A DNA stretch of 14,477 bases. Origin: DASPMP01 sp035248725 (GTDB lineage: Bacteria > Gemmatimonadota > Gemmatimonadetes > Gemmatimonadales > Gemmatimonadaceae). The first letter of the stretch is position 1; every line of letters starts with the position of its first letter. Of the stretch, positions 1 to 6,940 are shown in pieces. The stretch spans positions 1-14,477 of the forward strand of contig DATFHG010000212.1 of NCBI GenBank assembly GCA_035248725.1, given 5' to 3'. Under the pieces are notes generated by a model. The model worked only from the letters and a program-made list of their open reading frames with translations, made no database searches and was not told where the DNA came from. The translations under genes and the position numbers were made by a program.

Positions 1-1
1 C

Positions 2-1066
2 CGCGCGGTGGACGTGCGCGCCGGCGAGATGACCAGGGCCGATCTCGCGATCCCGTCGGGCGCGACGATCAATCGGCTGGTGTGCGGGGACGACGGACGC
101 GCGGATTCCACGGGGCTCGTCGTCGGTATGCTCCGCGACGCGAAGACCGGCACCGCGCTCACCACCGGGACCGTGCAGGCCACGTGGCAGGAGCTGGTGC
201 TCGCGAAGGGCGCGTTCTCCAGCGAAGACCAGTACACGTCGGCCGTGCTCTCGTCGTCGGGTTGGTTCGCACTGTGCCATGTGCCCGCGGCAGTGGACGT
301 TCTCACGCGCGCGTTTCGCGGCGTGGACTCGACCGGCTACCTCACCGTGAACGTGCCGCTGAGCGGCGTGCTGCGTCGCGATTTCGTCATCGGTGGCACC
401 GCGGACATTCGCGGCGTCGTGACCAGCGACAAGGGCGCCGTGGCCGGCGCGCGCGTCGGCGTGGCGGGAACCGAACGGATGACGCGCACTGACAGCGCAG
501 GAGCGTTCCGACTCGGCGGCATTCCGGCCGGATCGCAGACGATCGAGTTTCGCGCGCTCGGCTTTTCTCCCGAAACGCGCGAAGTGGAGCTCGCGCCCGA
601 GCGTGATTCCGTGCTCGACGTCCGGCTCACGTCCGTGAAGCAGGTCCTCGACACCATCCATGTGGTCGCGACGCGCATTTTCGACGCGGACGTCAACGGC
701 TTCGCGCGCCGCAAGCGGCAGGGATTCGGCCGGTTCATCGACGAGGAGCAGATCGCGAGGCGCAGCCCCTTCGACGTCTACAGCATTCTCTACGGGACGC
801 CGTCGCTGCAGATCGTGCATCAGGGGTTCGACAAGAGCGTCCTGATGCGCGGACCCGTCGGCTGGTGCAGGCCCACGGTGTGGATGAACGGCGTGCGGAT
901 GCCGGAGGACATGCTCGGCGAGCTGGATCTGCTCGTGCGGCCGGAGGAGCTCGGCGGCATCGAGATCTACAATCACGGAACCGTGCCGGCGGAGTTCTAC
1001 AACTTCAACAACTGTGGCGCGATCGTGATGTGGACGCGCCCGCCGCTGGCGAAGCCGAAGGGCTAA
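2..1066 (+). CDS. Carboxypeptidase-regulatory-like / TonB-plug-like secreted protein (5' partial)
   Basis: The frame is open from base 2, so the true start and any signal peptide probably lie left of the window; the first in-window start candidate is GTG at 8. Counting from that GTG, residues about 36-125 look like a beta-sandwich domain. Residues about 133-207 are a typical carboxypeptidase-regulatory-like fold (RGVVTSDKGAVAGARV, then DSAGAFRLGGIPAG). Residues about 236-345 resemble a TonB-receptor plug (SILYGTPSLQIV, VWMNGVRMPEDM, GGIEIYNHG). It stops after the plug-like part, with no outer-membrane barrel. Cys287 and Cys336 could form a disulfide. Function is unknown; an envelope or surface role is inferred. 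Its TAA stop overlaps the stop of the converging lipoprotein gene. The family reading is fairly sure, the role is not. Confidence 0.8.
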   Translation, partial: RAVDVRAGEMTRADLAIPSGATINRLVCGDDGRADSTGLVVGMLRDAKTGTALTTGTVQATWQELVLAKGAFSSEDQYTSAVLSSSGWFALCHVPAAVDVLTRAFRGVDSTGYLTVNVPLSGVLRRDFVIGGTADIRGVVTSDKGAVAGARVGVAGTERMTRTDSAGAFRLGGIPAGSQTIEFRALGFSPETREVELAPERDSVLDVRLTSVKQVLDTIHVVATRIFDADVNGFARRKRQGFGRFIDEEQIARRSPFDVYSILYGTPSLQIVHQGFDKSVLMRGPVGWCRPTVWMNGVRMPEDMLGELDLLVRPEELGGIEIYNHGTVPAEFYNFNNCGAIVMWTRPPLAKPKG

Positions 1067-2700
1067 GGCGCGGCGGCCACAGGCAGTCCGGGAAGCGCGC
1101 CGGTGTCATGCTGCAGACGCCGCAAGCGCATCGCGAGCTGGACGTACGCCACGTCGGATGGGGTGAGCGCGGACTCGGTGCCGCCCGAGGGTGTCGACAC
1201 GGTGGGCCACGCGTACGTGTGACCGAAGCCGATGAGGTGCAGCAGCTCGTGCGTCACCACGTGCGCATCGTGGAACGTCGCCGCGCGGCGGAACAGCACG
1301 ATCCCGTCGCCCGCGTTGCCCGCCGCGCCCCACGAGACGGACGTGTGTCCCTCGCTCGACTGCATCGACAGCTCGACCGACGCGACCGGGCCGCGCACCG
1401 TGTCCAACATGCCGGCCGGCTCGAACAGGTGCATGCCCAGGTCGGTCTCCATGCGGCGCGCCGCCGACCAGAAGGCGGCCGAGTCGGCGCCGGTGATGGG
1501 TTCGAAGGAACGCGCGCGATCGAACGCGACGCGCAGGGGAAACGCATCCTCTGCCCATCCCAGCAGTCGTCGCGGCGCGGTGCCCGAGATGGGCACCAGG
1601 CGCCAGAAGCCCGCGCCTCCCGCGGTGCGCTGCAGCGCCTTCGCCGCGTCGATGGGCACGTCCTGACCGGCGTACGTGCCGGCGTCGATGCGCCAGTGGG
1701 TCGGTACGAGCGCGATGCGCAGGTGCTGGAGATCGCGTTGTGAATGCACGCGCACGTCGACGCTGTGGTACTCCGCGGCGTTGCGCAGTGGCGCGCCGAC
1801 GAGCTCGACGCTCACGTCCGGCGGCAGACGCACGCGCGACGTGAAGTGACCGTCGACGACGCCGATCGCCTGCCCGAGCTGTCCGACGCGAAGCTCCAGC
1901 TGCATCGGCGGCGGCGCGCTACCGTCGAGGGTGATGAATTGTCCGTCGATCAGCGGGCGCACCAGCACTCGCGCCGCGCCCTGCACGCGTCCGGCCGCAG
2001 TCCATGCGACGACGTTCGCGTCGCCCGCACCGATGGCGGACACCGTGCCGCGCGTGGCGTCCAACGCGGTCACGCGCAGCACGCTCGTGGCGCCACTCGC
2101 CCACTGCACCGCTCCGCCGGCCAGCTCCTGGCCGGTCGCGTCGCGCAGCACCACCGTTGCGACACCGGATTCATCCGACCAGAGCTCCGGCCGGTCCAGG
2201 CGGATCCGCATCGCCGCCGCGGGAACGACGACGCCGAAGTCGATGCGGCCGACCTTCTCGACCTCCGCGAAGACGTGCTGCGTGTCCGCGCTCGCGCCCG
2301 GCGTGAACGTCGCGCTCGCGAGACCAAGCGTGTCGGTGCGATCGCGGACCACATGGAAGGCTGCGCCGGAGCCGAGTTGCGCGGTGGTCCAGCGCACGGG
2401 GACGCCGGCGAGCTCCACGCCGCGATTGTCGTACGCGCGCACGACGAGCGGGGTGTCGAGCGGCACGAGCGCGCGCAGCACGTGCAGGTCCTGCGTCACG
2501 CGCTGAATCGCCGACGCGACGCGTACCACGCGAACGACGCGGCGGACGACCGGCGCCGTGTCCGCGACCGCCGAGTCGGCTGACATGCGCGGCCCATCTG
2601 CACGCGGCCTCCTCGTCGTGCGCTCACACGCCGGCAGCGCCAACGCCAGCCAACACCCGCCGCATGCAACGGCGACCCGCAACGCGTATCTATAAAGCAT
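1063..2700 (-). CDS. Lipoprotein with Ig-like domains and a C-terminal metzincin-like zinc protease motif
   Basis: This is a 545-residue protein starting at ATG 2700. A hydrophobic signal segment ends in a lipobox-like LPAC at residue 25, so it is probably a lipoprotein. An Arg/Val-rich linker follows. Residues about 70-160 and 165-250 resemble bacterial Ig-like domains (VLRVTALDATRGTVSAIGAG). The C-terminal third carries HELLHLIGFGH at residues 484-494, which fits HExxHxxGxxH: three zinc-binding His and the catalytic Glu of metzincins such as matrixins. The downstream TPSDVAYVQLA resembles the matrixin tail, but no obvious Met-turn methionine sits between. Activity is inferred from the motif. 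The frame stays open upstream to 2889, but that part is antisense to hslR and lacks a signal peptide. TTG at 2682 is an alternative start that keeps the signal peptide. Confidence 0.82.
   Translation of the reverse strand: MLYRYALRVAVACGGCWLALALPACERTTRRPRADGPRMSADSAVADTAPVVRRVVRVVRVASAIQRVTQDLHVLRALVPLDTPLVVRAYDNRGVELAGVPVRWTTAQLGSGAAFHVVRDRTDTLGLASATFTPGASADTQHVFAEVEKVGRIDFGVVVPAAAMRIRLDRPELWSDESGVATVVLRDATGQELAGGAVQWASGATSVLRVTALDATRGTVSAIGAGDANVVAWTAAGRVQGAARVLVRPLIDGQFITLDGSAPPPMQLELRVGQLGQAIGVVDGHFTSRVRLPPDVSVELVGAPLRNAAEYHSVDVRVHSQRDLQHLRIALVPTHWRIDAGTYAGQDVPIDAAKALQRTAGGAGFWRLVPISGTAPRRLLGWAEDAFPLRVAFDRARSFEPITGADSAAFWSAARRMETDLGMHLFEPAGMLDTVRGPVASVELSMQSSEGHTSVSWGAAGNAGDGIVLFRRAATFHDAHVVTHELLHLIGFGHTYAWPTVSTPSGGTESALTPSDVAYVQLAMRLRRLQHDTGALPGLPVAAAP
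2687..2692 (+). promoter_or_regulatory. Candidate -10 element for a leaderless hslR transcript
   Basis: TATCTA ends 6 bases before the hslR ATG at 2699. A -10 hexamer here would start transcription at or next to the ATG, giving a leaderless mRNA. No Shine-Dalgarno sequence is visible upstream of hslR, and an in-frame TAA at 2693-2695 excludes a longer protein. No clear -35 is seen, so this is a tentative call. Confidence 0.3.
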
Positions 2701-3070
2701 GCGAGTGGACAAATGGCTGTGGGCCGCCCGCTTCTTCAAGACGCGATCGCAGGCGTCCGAGGCGGTGGACGGCGGCCACGTCGAAGTGAACGGTGATCGC
2801 GCGAAGCCGTCGAAGGCGGTCAAGGTCGGTGACGAGCTGCGTATCCGTCTGCACCAGAACACCTTCGTGATCCACGTGCGCGCGCTCATCGAGCAGCGCG
2901 GTTCCGCCAGTGTCGCGCAGACGATGTACCAGGAGACGCCCGAGAGCCGGGCCGAACGTGAGCGGCTCGCGGAGCAGCGACGCCTGGCGCCCGTGCCGGC
3001 GTACGAGGAAGGCGGCCGCCCGACGAAGCGCGACCGCCGCGACCTCTCCCGCGTGAAGCGGCGCTACTAG
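2699..3070 (+). CDS. hslR: Hsp15-type S4-domain RNA-binding heat-shock protein
   Basis: This 123-residue protein opens with the Hsp15 hallmark MRVDKWLWAARFFKTRSQA, followed by the rest of an S4 RNA-binding fold (EAVDGGHVEVNGDRAKPSKAV, VGDELRI) within about residues 1-60. The tail is basic and charged. In E. coli, Hsp15 binds stalled 50S subunits carrying a nascent chain and helps recycle them; the same role is inferred here. The start is fixed because TAA at 2693-2695 is in frame just two codons upstream. The gene has no free flanks: its ATG shares CATG with the divergent lipoprotein start, and its TAG shares CTAG with the stop of the converging S41 protease. Its promoter must therefore lie in the first codons of the neighbouring gene. 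Confidence 0.93.
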   Translation: MRVDKWLWAARFFKTRSQASEAVDGGHVEVNGDRAKPSKAVKVGDELRIRLHQNTFVIHVRALIEQRGSASVAQTMYQETPESRAERERLAEQRRLAPVPAYEEGGRPTKRDRRDLSRVKRRY

Positions 3071-4689
3071 TTCCCGGACGTTCCGCGCGTCGACGACGAC
3101 GCGACGCGGAGCAGCTCCTGCTGCGTCTTGCTGCGCTTGAGCAGCTCGATGGCGCGCGTGAGCGCGTGATCGTCCGGCGCCGCGCGACGCTTGGCCTCGG
3201 CGTCACCGAAGGCGCGGCGGGCCACGCGCCGGTCCAGCTCCTCGCCGAACAGGTTCGTCGCCACCGTATCGAAGCGCGCGTCGATGGTCACACCCGCGGC
3301 GCGCAGCCGGCGGCGCAGCTCGGCGTTGTTCTCCGCGCTGATCGTGAAATCGGGCTTCACGTGCGTGCGGAGCTCGCCGGTATACTGCTGCAGCACGGTC
3401 TGGATCTGCTGTGCCCGCGGCGCCACCGCGCGCAGGAATTCCTGCCGCAGCGTCGAGATCGTGTCTTCGTGCACGAGGAAGTCCGGCACGATGCCACCAC
3501 CGCCGTACACGGTGCGGCCGGCGTCCGTCCGGAAGCGCGGCCGCTTGAGACGTGTCTCCTCGGTCTCGATCGAGTCGGCTGACCCTTCGATGATCTTGCC
3601 GTCCTCGAGACGACCCTCGAGCACCTTGCCGTCCTCCGTGATCCGCCGCTCCCGATGGATGGAACGACCGCTCGGCGTATACCACTTGCCCGTGGTGAGC
3701 TTGAGCGAGTAGCCGCCGTCCAGTGTGTAGAGCGACTGGACGAGCCCCTTGCCGAACGTCGTCGAGCCGAGGACGAGCGCGCGATCGTGATCCTGGAGCG
3801 CGCCCGCGACGATCTCGGCGGCGGACGCGGTGCCGCCGTCCGTCAGGACGACGAGCGGGAGACCGTTGGCGATGTGCTCACCGGAGGCATGCGACACTTC
3901 ATCCGCTGCATCGCGCGCGCGAACGGTGACAATGTCCTGGCCATCCCTGAGAAAGAGGCTGCTGATCGCGAGTGACTGCTCGACGATGCCGCCGCCGTTG
4001 TCGCGGAGGTCGAGCACGAGCCCCCTGGCGCCCTGCGCGATGAGCTGGCGCACGGCTTCCTGGACTTCGTCCGCGGCGTTCTCGTTGAACGTCTGCAGCG
4101 GGATGTAGCCCTCGCCATCGATGACGGCGGTGTACGGCACCGCGGGCACGTGCACTTCGCGCCGCGTCATCTCGATGCGGATCGGCGTCGCCACGCCCTC
4201 GCGCTGGAAGGACACCGTCACCTTGGACCCCGGTGTGCCGCGCAGGTGGTCCGAGACCTTGCTCAGCCCCCACCCTTTCGTGGACGTATCCGCGATCGCG
4301 GTGATGAGGTCGCCCTCGCGCACGCCGGCGTTCTCGGCTGGGGTGTTGGGGAAGACGCGCTGCACGCTCACGGCCTTGTCGTCCTCTTCGCCGAGCAGCA
4401 TGCCGGTGCCGCCATAGCGGCCGTTGGTGCCGCGCGAGAATTCCTCGCTTTCCGACGGCGTGAAGAGCTCCGAATACGGATCGTGCAGCTCTTTCACCAG
4501 TCCGCGCGCCGCACGCGACATGATCTCCTGACTGTTGAGCGTGTCGACGAACTGCCCCGACACGAGCGACAGCACCTGATCGAAGAGCCGCGCGTTGGCC
4601 CGGGCCGGCGGCTCCTGCAGGAGGAAACCGCCCGCGACGATGGGCACGAGGAGGAGCGCTGCGACGAGCGTCGTACGATTGCGCGACAT
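3067..4689 (-). CDS. S41-family C-terminal processing peptidase with PDZ domain
   Basis: This 540-residue protein starts at ATG 4689. A hydrophobic segment at residues about 8-24 is a signal peptide or anchor, placing the enzyme in the periplasm. An N-terminal helical region (about 35-80) precedes a PDZ domain at about 95-180 (GGTGMLLG, NTPAENAGVREGDLITAI). The S41 core follows, with LVLDLRDNGGG at 224-234, TASAAEIVAGAL giving nucleophile Ser289, and TTFGKGLVQ giving catalytic Lys314. The family cleaves proteins near their C-termini in envelope quality control. A charged insert (about 350-385) and a C-terminal extension with GRTVYGGGGIVPDF make it longer than minimal CtpA. No Shine-Dalgarno is evident. 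It lies 73 bp downstream of the kinase gene and could be co-transcribed with it. The extension to 4953 overlaps the kinase gene and is rejected. Confidence 0.95.
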   Translation of the reverse strand: MSRNRTTLVAALLLVPIVAGGFLLQEPPARANARLFDQVLSLVSGQFVDTLNSQEIMSRAARGLVKELHDPYSELFTPSESEEFSRGTNGRYGGTGMLLGEEDDKAVSVQRVFPNTPAENAGVREGDLITAIADTSTKGWGLSKVSDHLRGTPGSKVTVSFQREGVATPIRIEMTRREVHVPAVPYTAVIDGEGYIPLQTFNENAADEVQEAVRQLIAQGARGLVLDLRDNGGGIVEQSLAISSLFLRDGQDIVTVRARDAADEVSHASGEHIANGLPLVVLTDGGTASAAEIVAGALQDHDRALVLGSTTFGKGLVQSLYTLDGGYSLKLTTGKWYTPSGRSIHRERRITEDGKVLEGRLEDGKIIEGSADSIETEETRLKRPRFRTDAGRTVYGGGGIVPDFLVHEDTISTLRQEFLRAVAPRAQQIQTVLQQYTGELRTHVKPDFTISAENNAELRRRLRAAGVTIDARFDTVATNLFGEELDRRVARRAFGDAEAKRRAAPDDHALTRAIELLKRSKTQQELLRVASSSTRGTSGN

Positions 4690-4762
4690 GTGAGACGGGC
4701 GACAGGAGAGGACGACGGCGACGGGAGCCGCGTGTTCAAGAAGCGAGCGAGTACGGCGAAAG

Positions 4763-5305
4763 TCAACGTGACGCGCGACGCGTCCGCGACCCGGCCTCCA
4801 CGTGGGACAGAATGGCCACGAGCGCGGCGTCGAACCGCTGCTCGCGCGTACCGCCGACCTCCACGAACGCCAGCCCCAGCTGCTGGAGCTTCGCAACGAA
4901 GAGCGCATGCATTGCATCGCGCATGTGGCCGCGGTCGCGCACGCCATCGGCAATCCACGGAATGTCGGGCTGCATGAGCAGGTAGAGATCGGCGGCTCGG
5001 CGGCGTGCTTCCGCTTCGATCCATTCGGGACAGCGGCCGAAGTAGTGCTCGCAGTAGACGACGGTGCTCACGAGGTCCGTGTCGAGGATGACGATGTCGG
5101 TGGCGCGCGCGACGGCGGCGTCCTCGAGGGCCATCTGTCCGCGCGCGATGGGGCCGTGATCCGCGAAGCCCAGCGGGCCCTGCTTCGACGCGGCATATCC
5201 GCGCACGAACTCTTCCGCGAGCGGCGCGCTCAAATGCGCGGCGAGGCGATGCGCGAGCTCGGTCTTGCCCGTGGACTCCGAGCCGGTGAGAACGACCTTG
5301 ATCAC
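4763..5305 (-). CDS. NadR-type ribosylnicotinamide kinase (AAA-like ATPase domain)
   Basis: This 180-residue protein matches the C-terminal kinase domain of NadR without the NMN adenylyltransferase or DNA-binding parts. GSESTGKT (residues 9-16, counting the GTG start as residue 1) is the Walker A loop. EEFVRGYA at 31-38 and ILDTDLVSTVVYCEHYFG at about 73-90 are typical of NadR kinases. The expected reaction is ATP-dependent phosphorylation of nicotinamide riboside to NMN in the cytoplasm. The start is GTG at 5305, overlapping the TGA of pnuC as GTGA, which suggests translational coupling. This fits the model in which the kinase traps riboside imported by PnuC. The frame upstream to 5698 runs through pnuC in another frame and is not part of the protein. 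NMN adenylylation must be done elsewhere in the genome. Confidence 0.9.
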   Translation of the reverse strand: MIKVVLTGSESTGKTELAHRLAAHLSAPLAEEFVRGYAASKQGPLGFADHGPIARGQMALEDAAVARATDIVILDTDLVSTVVYCEHYFGRCPEWIEAEARRRAADLYLLMQPDIPWIADGVRDRGHMRDAMHALFVAKLQQLGLAFVEVGGTREQRFDAALVAILSHVEAGSRTRRASR

Positions 5306-5886
5306 GCCGGCGCGAGCCGTGCCTCGCGATCGCGGGCGTAGCTGCGGCGCCATTCCACCAGTCCCATCACCGCGAGCCCGAGAAAGACGACGTACAGCGC
5401 CGACGTCACCGCGAGGTGCTTCACGAGATACATGGGGACGTAGACGATGTCGGCGATGATCCACAGCACCCAGTTCTCCAGCTTCTTGCGCGTCATCATC
5501 CACTGGGCGACGAGACTGATCGCCGTGAGCGACGCGTCGAGGTACGGAAACGCGACGCCGGGGAGCGTCGACGTGAAACGGCCGATCACGAGCACGAAGA
5601 CGATAGCGCCGATCGCCCCCACCGACCACTCGAGCGCGCTCGCGCGTGTCACGTGCAGCGCCGTGCGCTGGGCTCCGCCGTACAGCCACTCGTACCATCC
5701 ATAGATGGAGAGTGCGAGGTAGACGACCTGCAGCCCCATGTCCGAGTACAGGCCGCTCTCATAGAACACGAAGATGTACAGGCCGACGTTCACGATCGCC
5801 GTCGGCCAGCTCCAGATATTCTCGCGCGCGCTGAGATACACGCTGATGGCGCCCGCGATCGCGGCGACCCATTGCACCCATTCCAC
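5302..5886 (-). CDS. pnuC: PnuC-type nicotinamide riboside transporter
   Basis: This is a small polytopic membrane protein with PnuC signatures: ENIWSWPTAIVNVGLYIFVF, IYGWYEW, then ENWVLWIIADIVYVPMYL and a closing GLVEWRR. About seven hydrophobic segments are visible. The family carries nicotinamide riboside across the inner membrane by facilitated diffusion, driven by phosphorylation inside. The 4-bp overlap with the riboside-kinase gene supports this. The start is uncertain. I prefer GTG 5886 (VEWVQWVAAIAGAISVYL; 194 residues) because PnuC proteins usually begin just before the first membrane helix, the 18 extra codons from ATG 5940 have more A/T third bases than the next 18, and a CATATT sits at -12 to -7 of this GTG. 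ATG 5940 would give 212 residues and a start overlapping sua5. Neither start has a Shine-Dalgarno. Confidence 0.9.
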   Translation of the reverse strand: MEWVQWVAAIAGAISVYLSARENIWSWPTAIVNVGLYIFVFYESGLYSDMGLQVVYLALSIYGWYEWLYGGAQRTALHVTRASALEWSVGAIGAIVFVLVIGRFTSTLPGVAFPYLDASLTAISLVAQWMMTRKKLENWVLWIIADIVYVPMYLVKHLAVTSALYVVFLGLAVMGLVEWRRSYARDREARLAPA

Positions 5887-5927
5887 GCGAGCAATATGCG
5901 ACGGCGAGGGCGGTCGCGCCGATCCGT

Positions 5928-5933
5928 TACCTT
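5928..5933 (+). promoter_or_regulatory. Candidate -10 element for leaderless sua5
   Basis: TACCTT fits the TAnnnT -10 pattern and ends 5 bases before the sua5 ATG at 5939, which would start the transcript at or beside the start codon. No Shine-Dalgarno is visible upstream of that ATG, consistent with a leaderless mRNA. A -35 is not apparent, so confidence is low. Confidence 0.3.
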
Positions 5934-5938
5934 GCGTC

Positions 5939-6940
5939 ATGCGAGTTGTACGGATCGCGCCCGAGGATCCGGATCCCGCCCTGCTGCGCGAGGCGGCGGA
6001 CCTGCTGCGCGCGGGCCGGCTGGTGGCCTTCCCCACCGAGACCGTCTACGGACTTGGCGCGCACGCGCTCGACGCGCAGGCCGTGCAGCGCATCTACGAC
6101 GCGAAGGGACGCCCGAGCGTCAATCCGCTGATCGTGCACGTGGCAAACGTGACGGCTGCGCGCGCGCTCGCCGCCGAGTGGACGCCGACGGCGGACGCCC
6201 TCGCTCGCGAGCTCTGGCCCGGTCCGCTCACGCTCGTGGTGAAGAAAGTCGCGGGGATTCCCGACATCGTCACCGCGGGACACGAAAGCGTCGGCGTGCG
6301 CGTACCGGCTCACCCGGTCGCGCTCGCGCTCCTGCAGACCGCTGCGCTTCCCGTGGCGGCGCCGAGCGCCAACCTGTCGACGCAGGTGTCACCCACGACC
6401 GCCGATCACGTGCGCCGCGGACTCGGCGATCGGGTGGATCTGATTCTCGACGGAGGGCCGACGAGCGTCGGGATCGAGTCCACGGTCGTCGACGTCACCG
6501 GCGACGTTCCGCGCGTGCTTCGGCCCGGCATGATCTCCCAGGCCGACATCGCGCGCATCGCGGGAGCGGTGACCGCGAGCGGCAGCGCCTCGCCGACCGT
6601 GGAACGCGCGCCCAGATCACCGGGCCTCACGGGACGGCATTACGCGCCGCGCGCACGGATGCACCTCTTCGACGCGCGCCGCCGCGACGACGCGACTGCC
6701 GCCGCGCGCACGCTGCTGGCGGAAGGCAAACGCGTCGGCGCGATGACCTTCACGCCCATCGGCCTCGCGCTCAGCGTCGAGTACACCATGCCGCGCAGCC
6801 CCGCGGCGTACGCGCGCGAGCTGTACTCCACGCTGCATGCGCTCGACGACGCGCACTGCGACCTGATCCTCCTCGAGCTGCCCCCCGACTCCATCGAGTG
6901 GGCGGCGATCCTCGACCGCGTCCGCCGGACTACGCTGTAG
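5939..6940 (+). CDS. sua5: Two-domain L-threonylcarbamoyladenylate synthase (Sua5/TsaC2 type)
   Basis: This 333-residue protein makes threonylcarbamoyl-AMP from threonine, bicarbonate and ATP, the first step of tRNA t6A37 modification in the cytoplasm. The YrdC domain covers about residues 10-200, with GRLVAFPTETVYGLGAHA at 26-43, KGRPSVNPLIVHV, GPLTLVV, VGVRVPAHP and APSANLS. The interdomain linker SPGLTGRHYAPRA at 227-239 leads into a C-terminal Sua5 domain (about 240-333; RVGAMTFTPIG). It is thus the long Sua5 form rather than the short TsaC form. The start is MRVVRIAPED at 5939; the open frame upstream to 5774 is antisense to pnuC and does not look like Sua5. The 3' end overlaps the converging oxidoreductase gene by 11 bp. 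Confidence 0.95.
   Translation: MRVVRIAPEDPDPALLREAADLLRAGRLVAFPTETVYGLGAHALDAQAVQRIYDAKGRPSVNPLIVHVANVTAARALAAEWTPTADALARELWPGPLTLVVKKVAGIPDIVTAGHESVGVRVPAHPVALALLQTAALPVAAPSANLSTQVSPTTADHVRRGLGDRVDLILDGGPTSVGIESTVVDVTGDVPRVLRPGMISQADIARIAGAVTASGSASPTVERAPRSPGLTGRHYAPRARMHLFDARRRDDATAAARTLLAEGKRVGAMTFTPIGLALSVEYTMPRSPAAYARELYSTLHALDDAHCDLILLELPPDSIEWAAILDRVRRTTL

Noticed and set aside
2701..2889. N-terminal extension of the lipoprotein gene
   Set aside because: It is antisense to hslR and would place the signal peptide inside the protein.
4690..4953. N-terminal extension of the S41 protease
   Set aside because: It overlaps the kinase gene in another frame and would bury the signal peptide.
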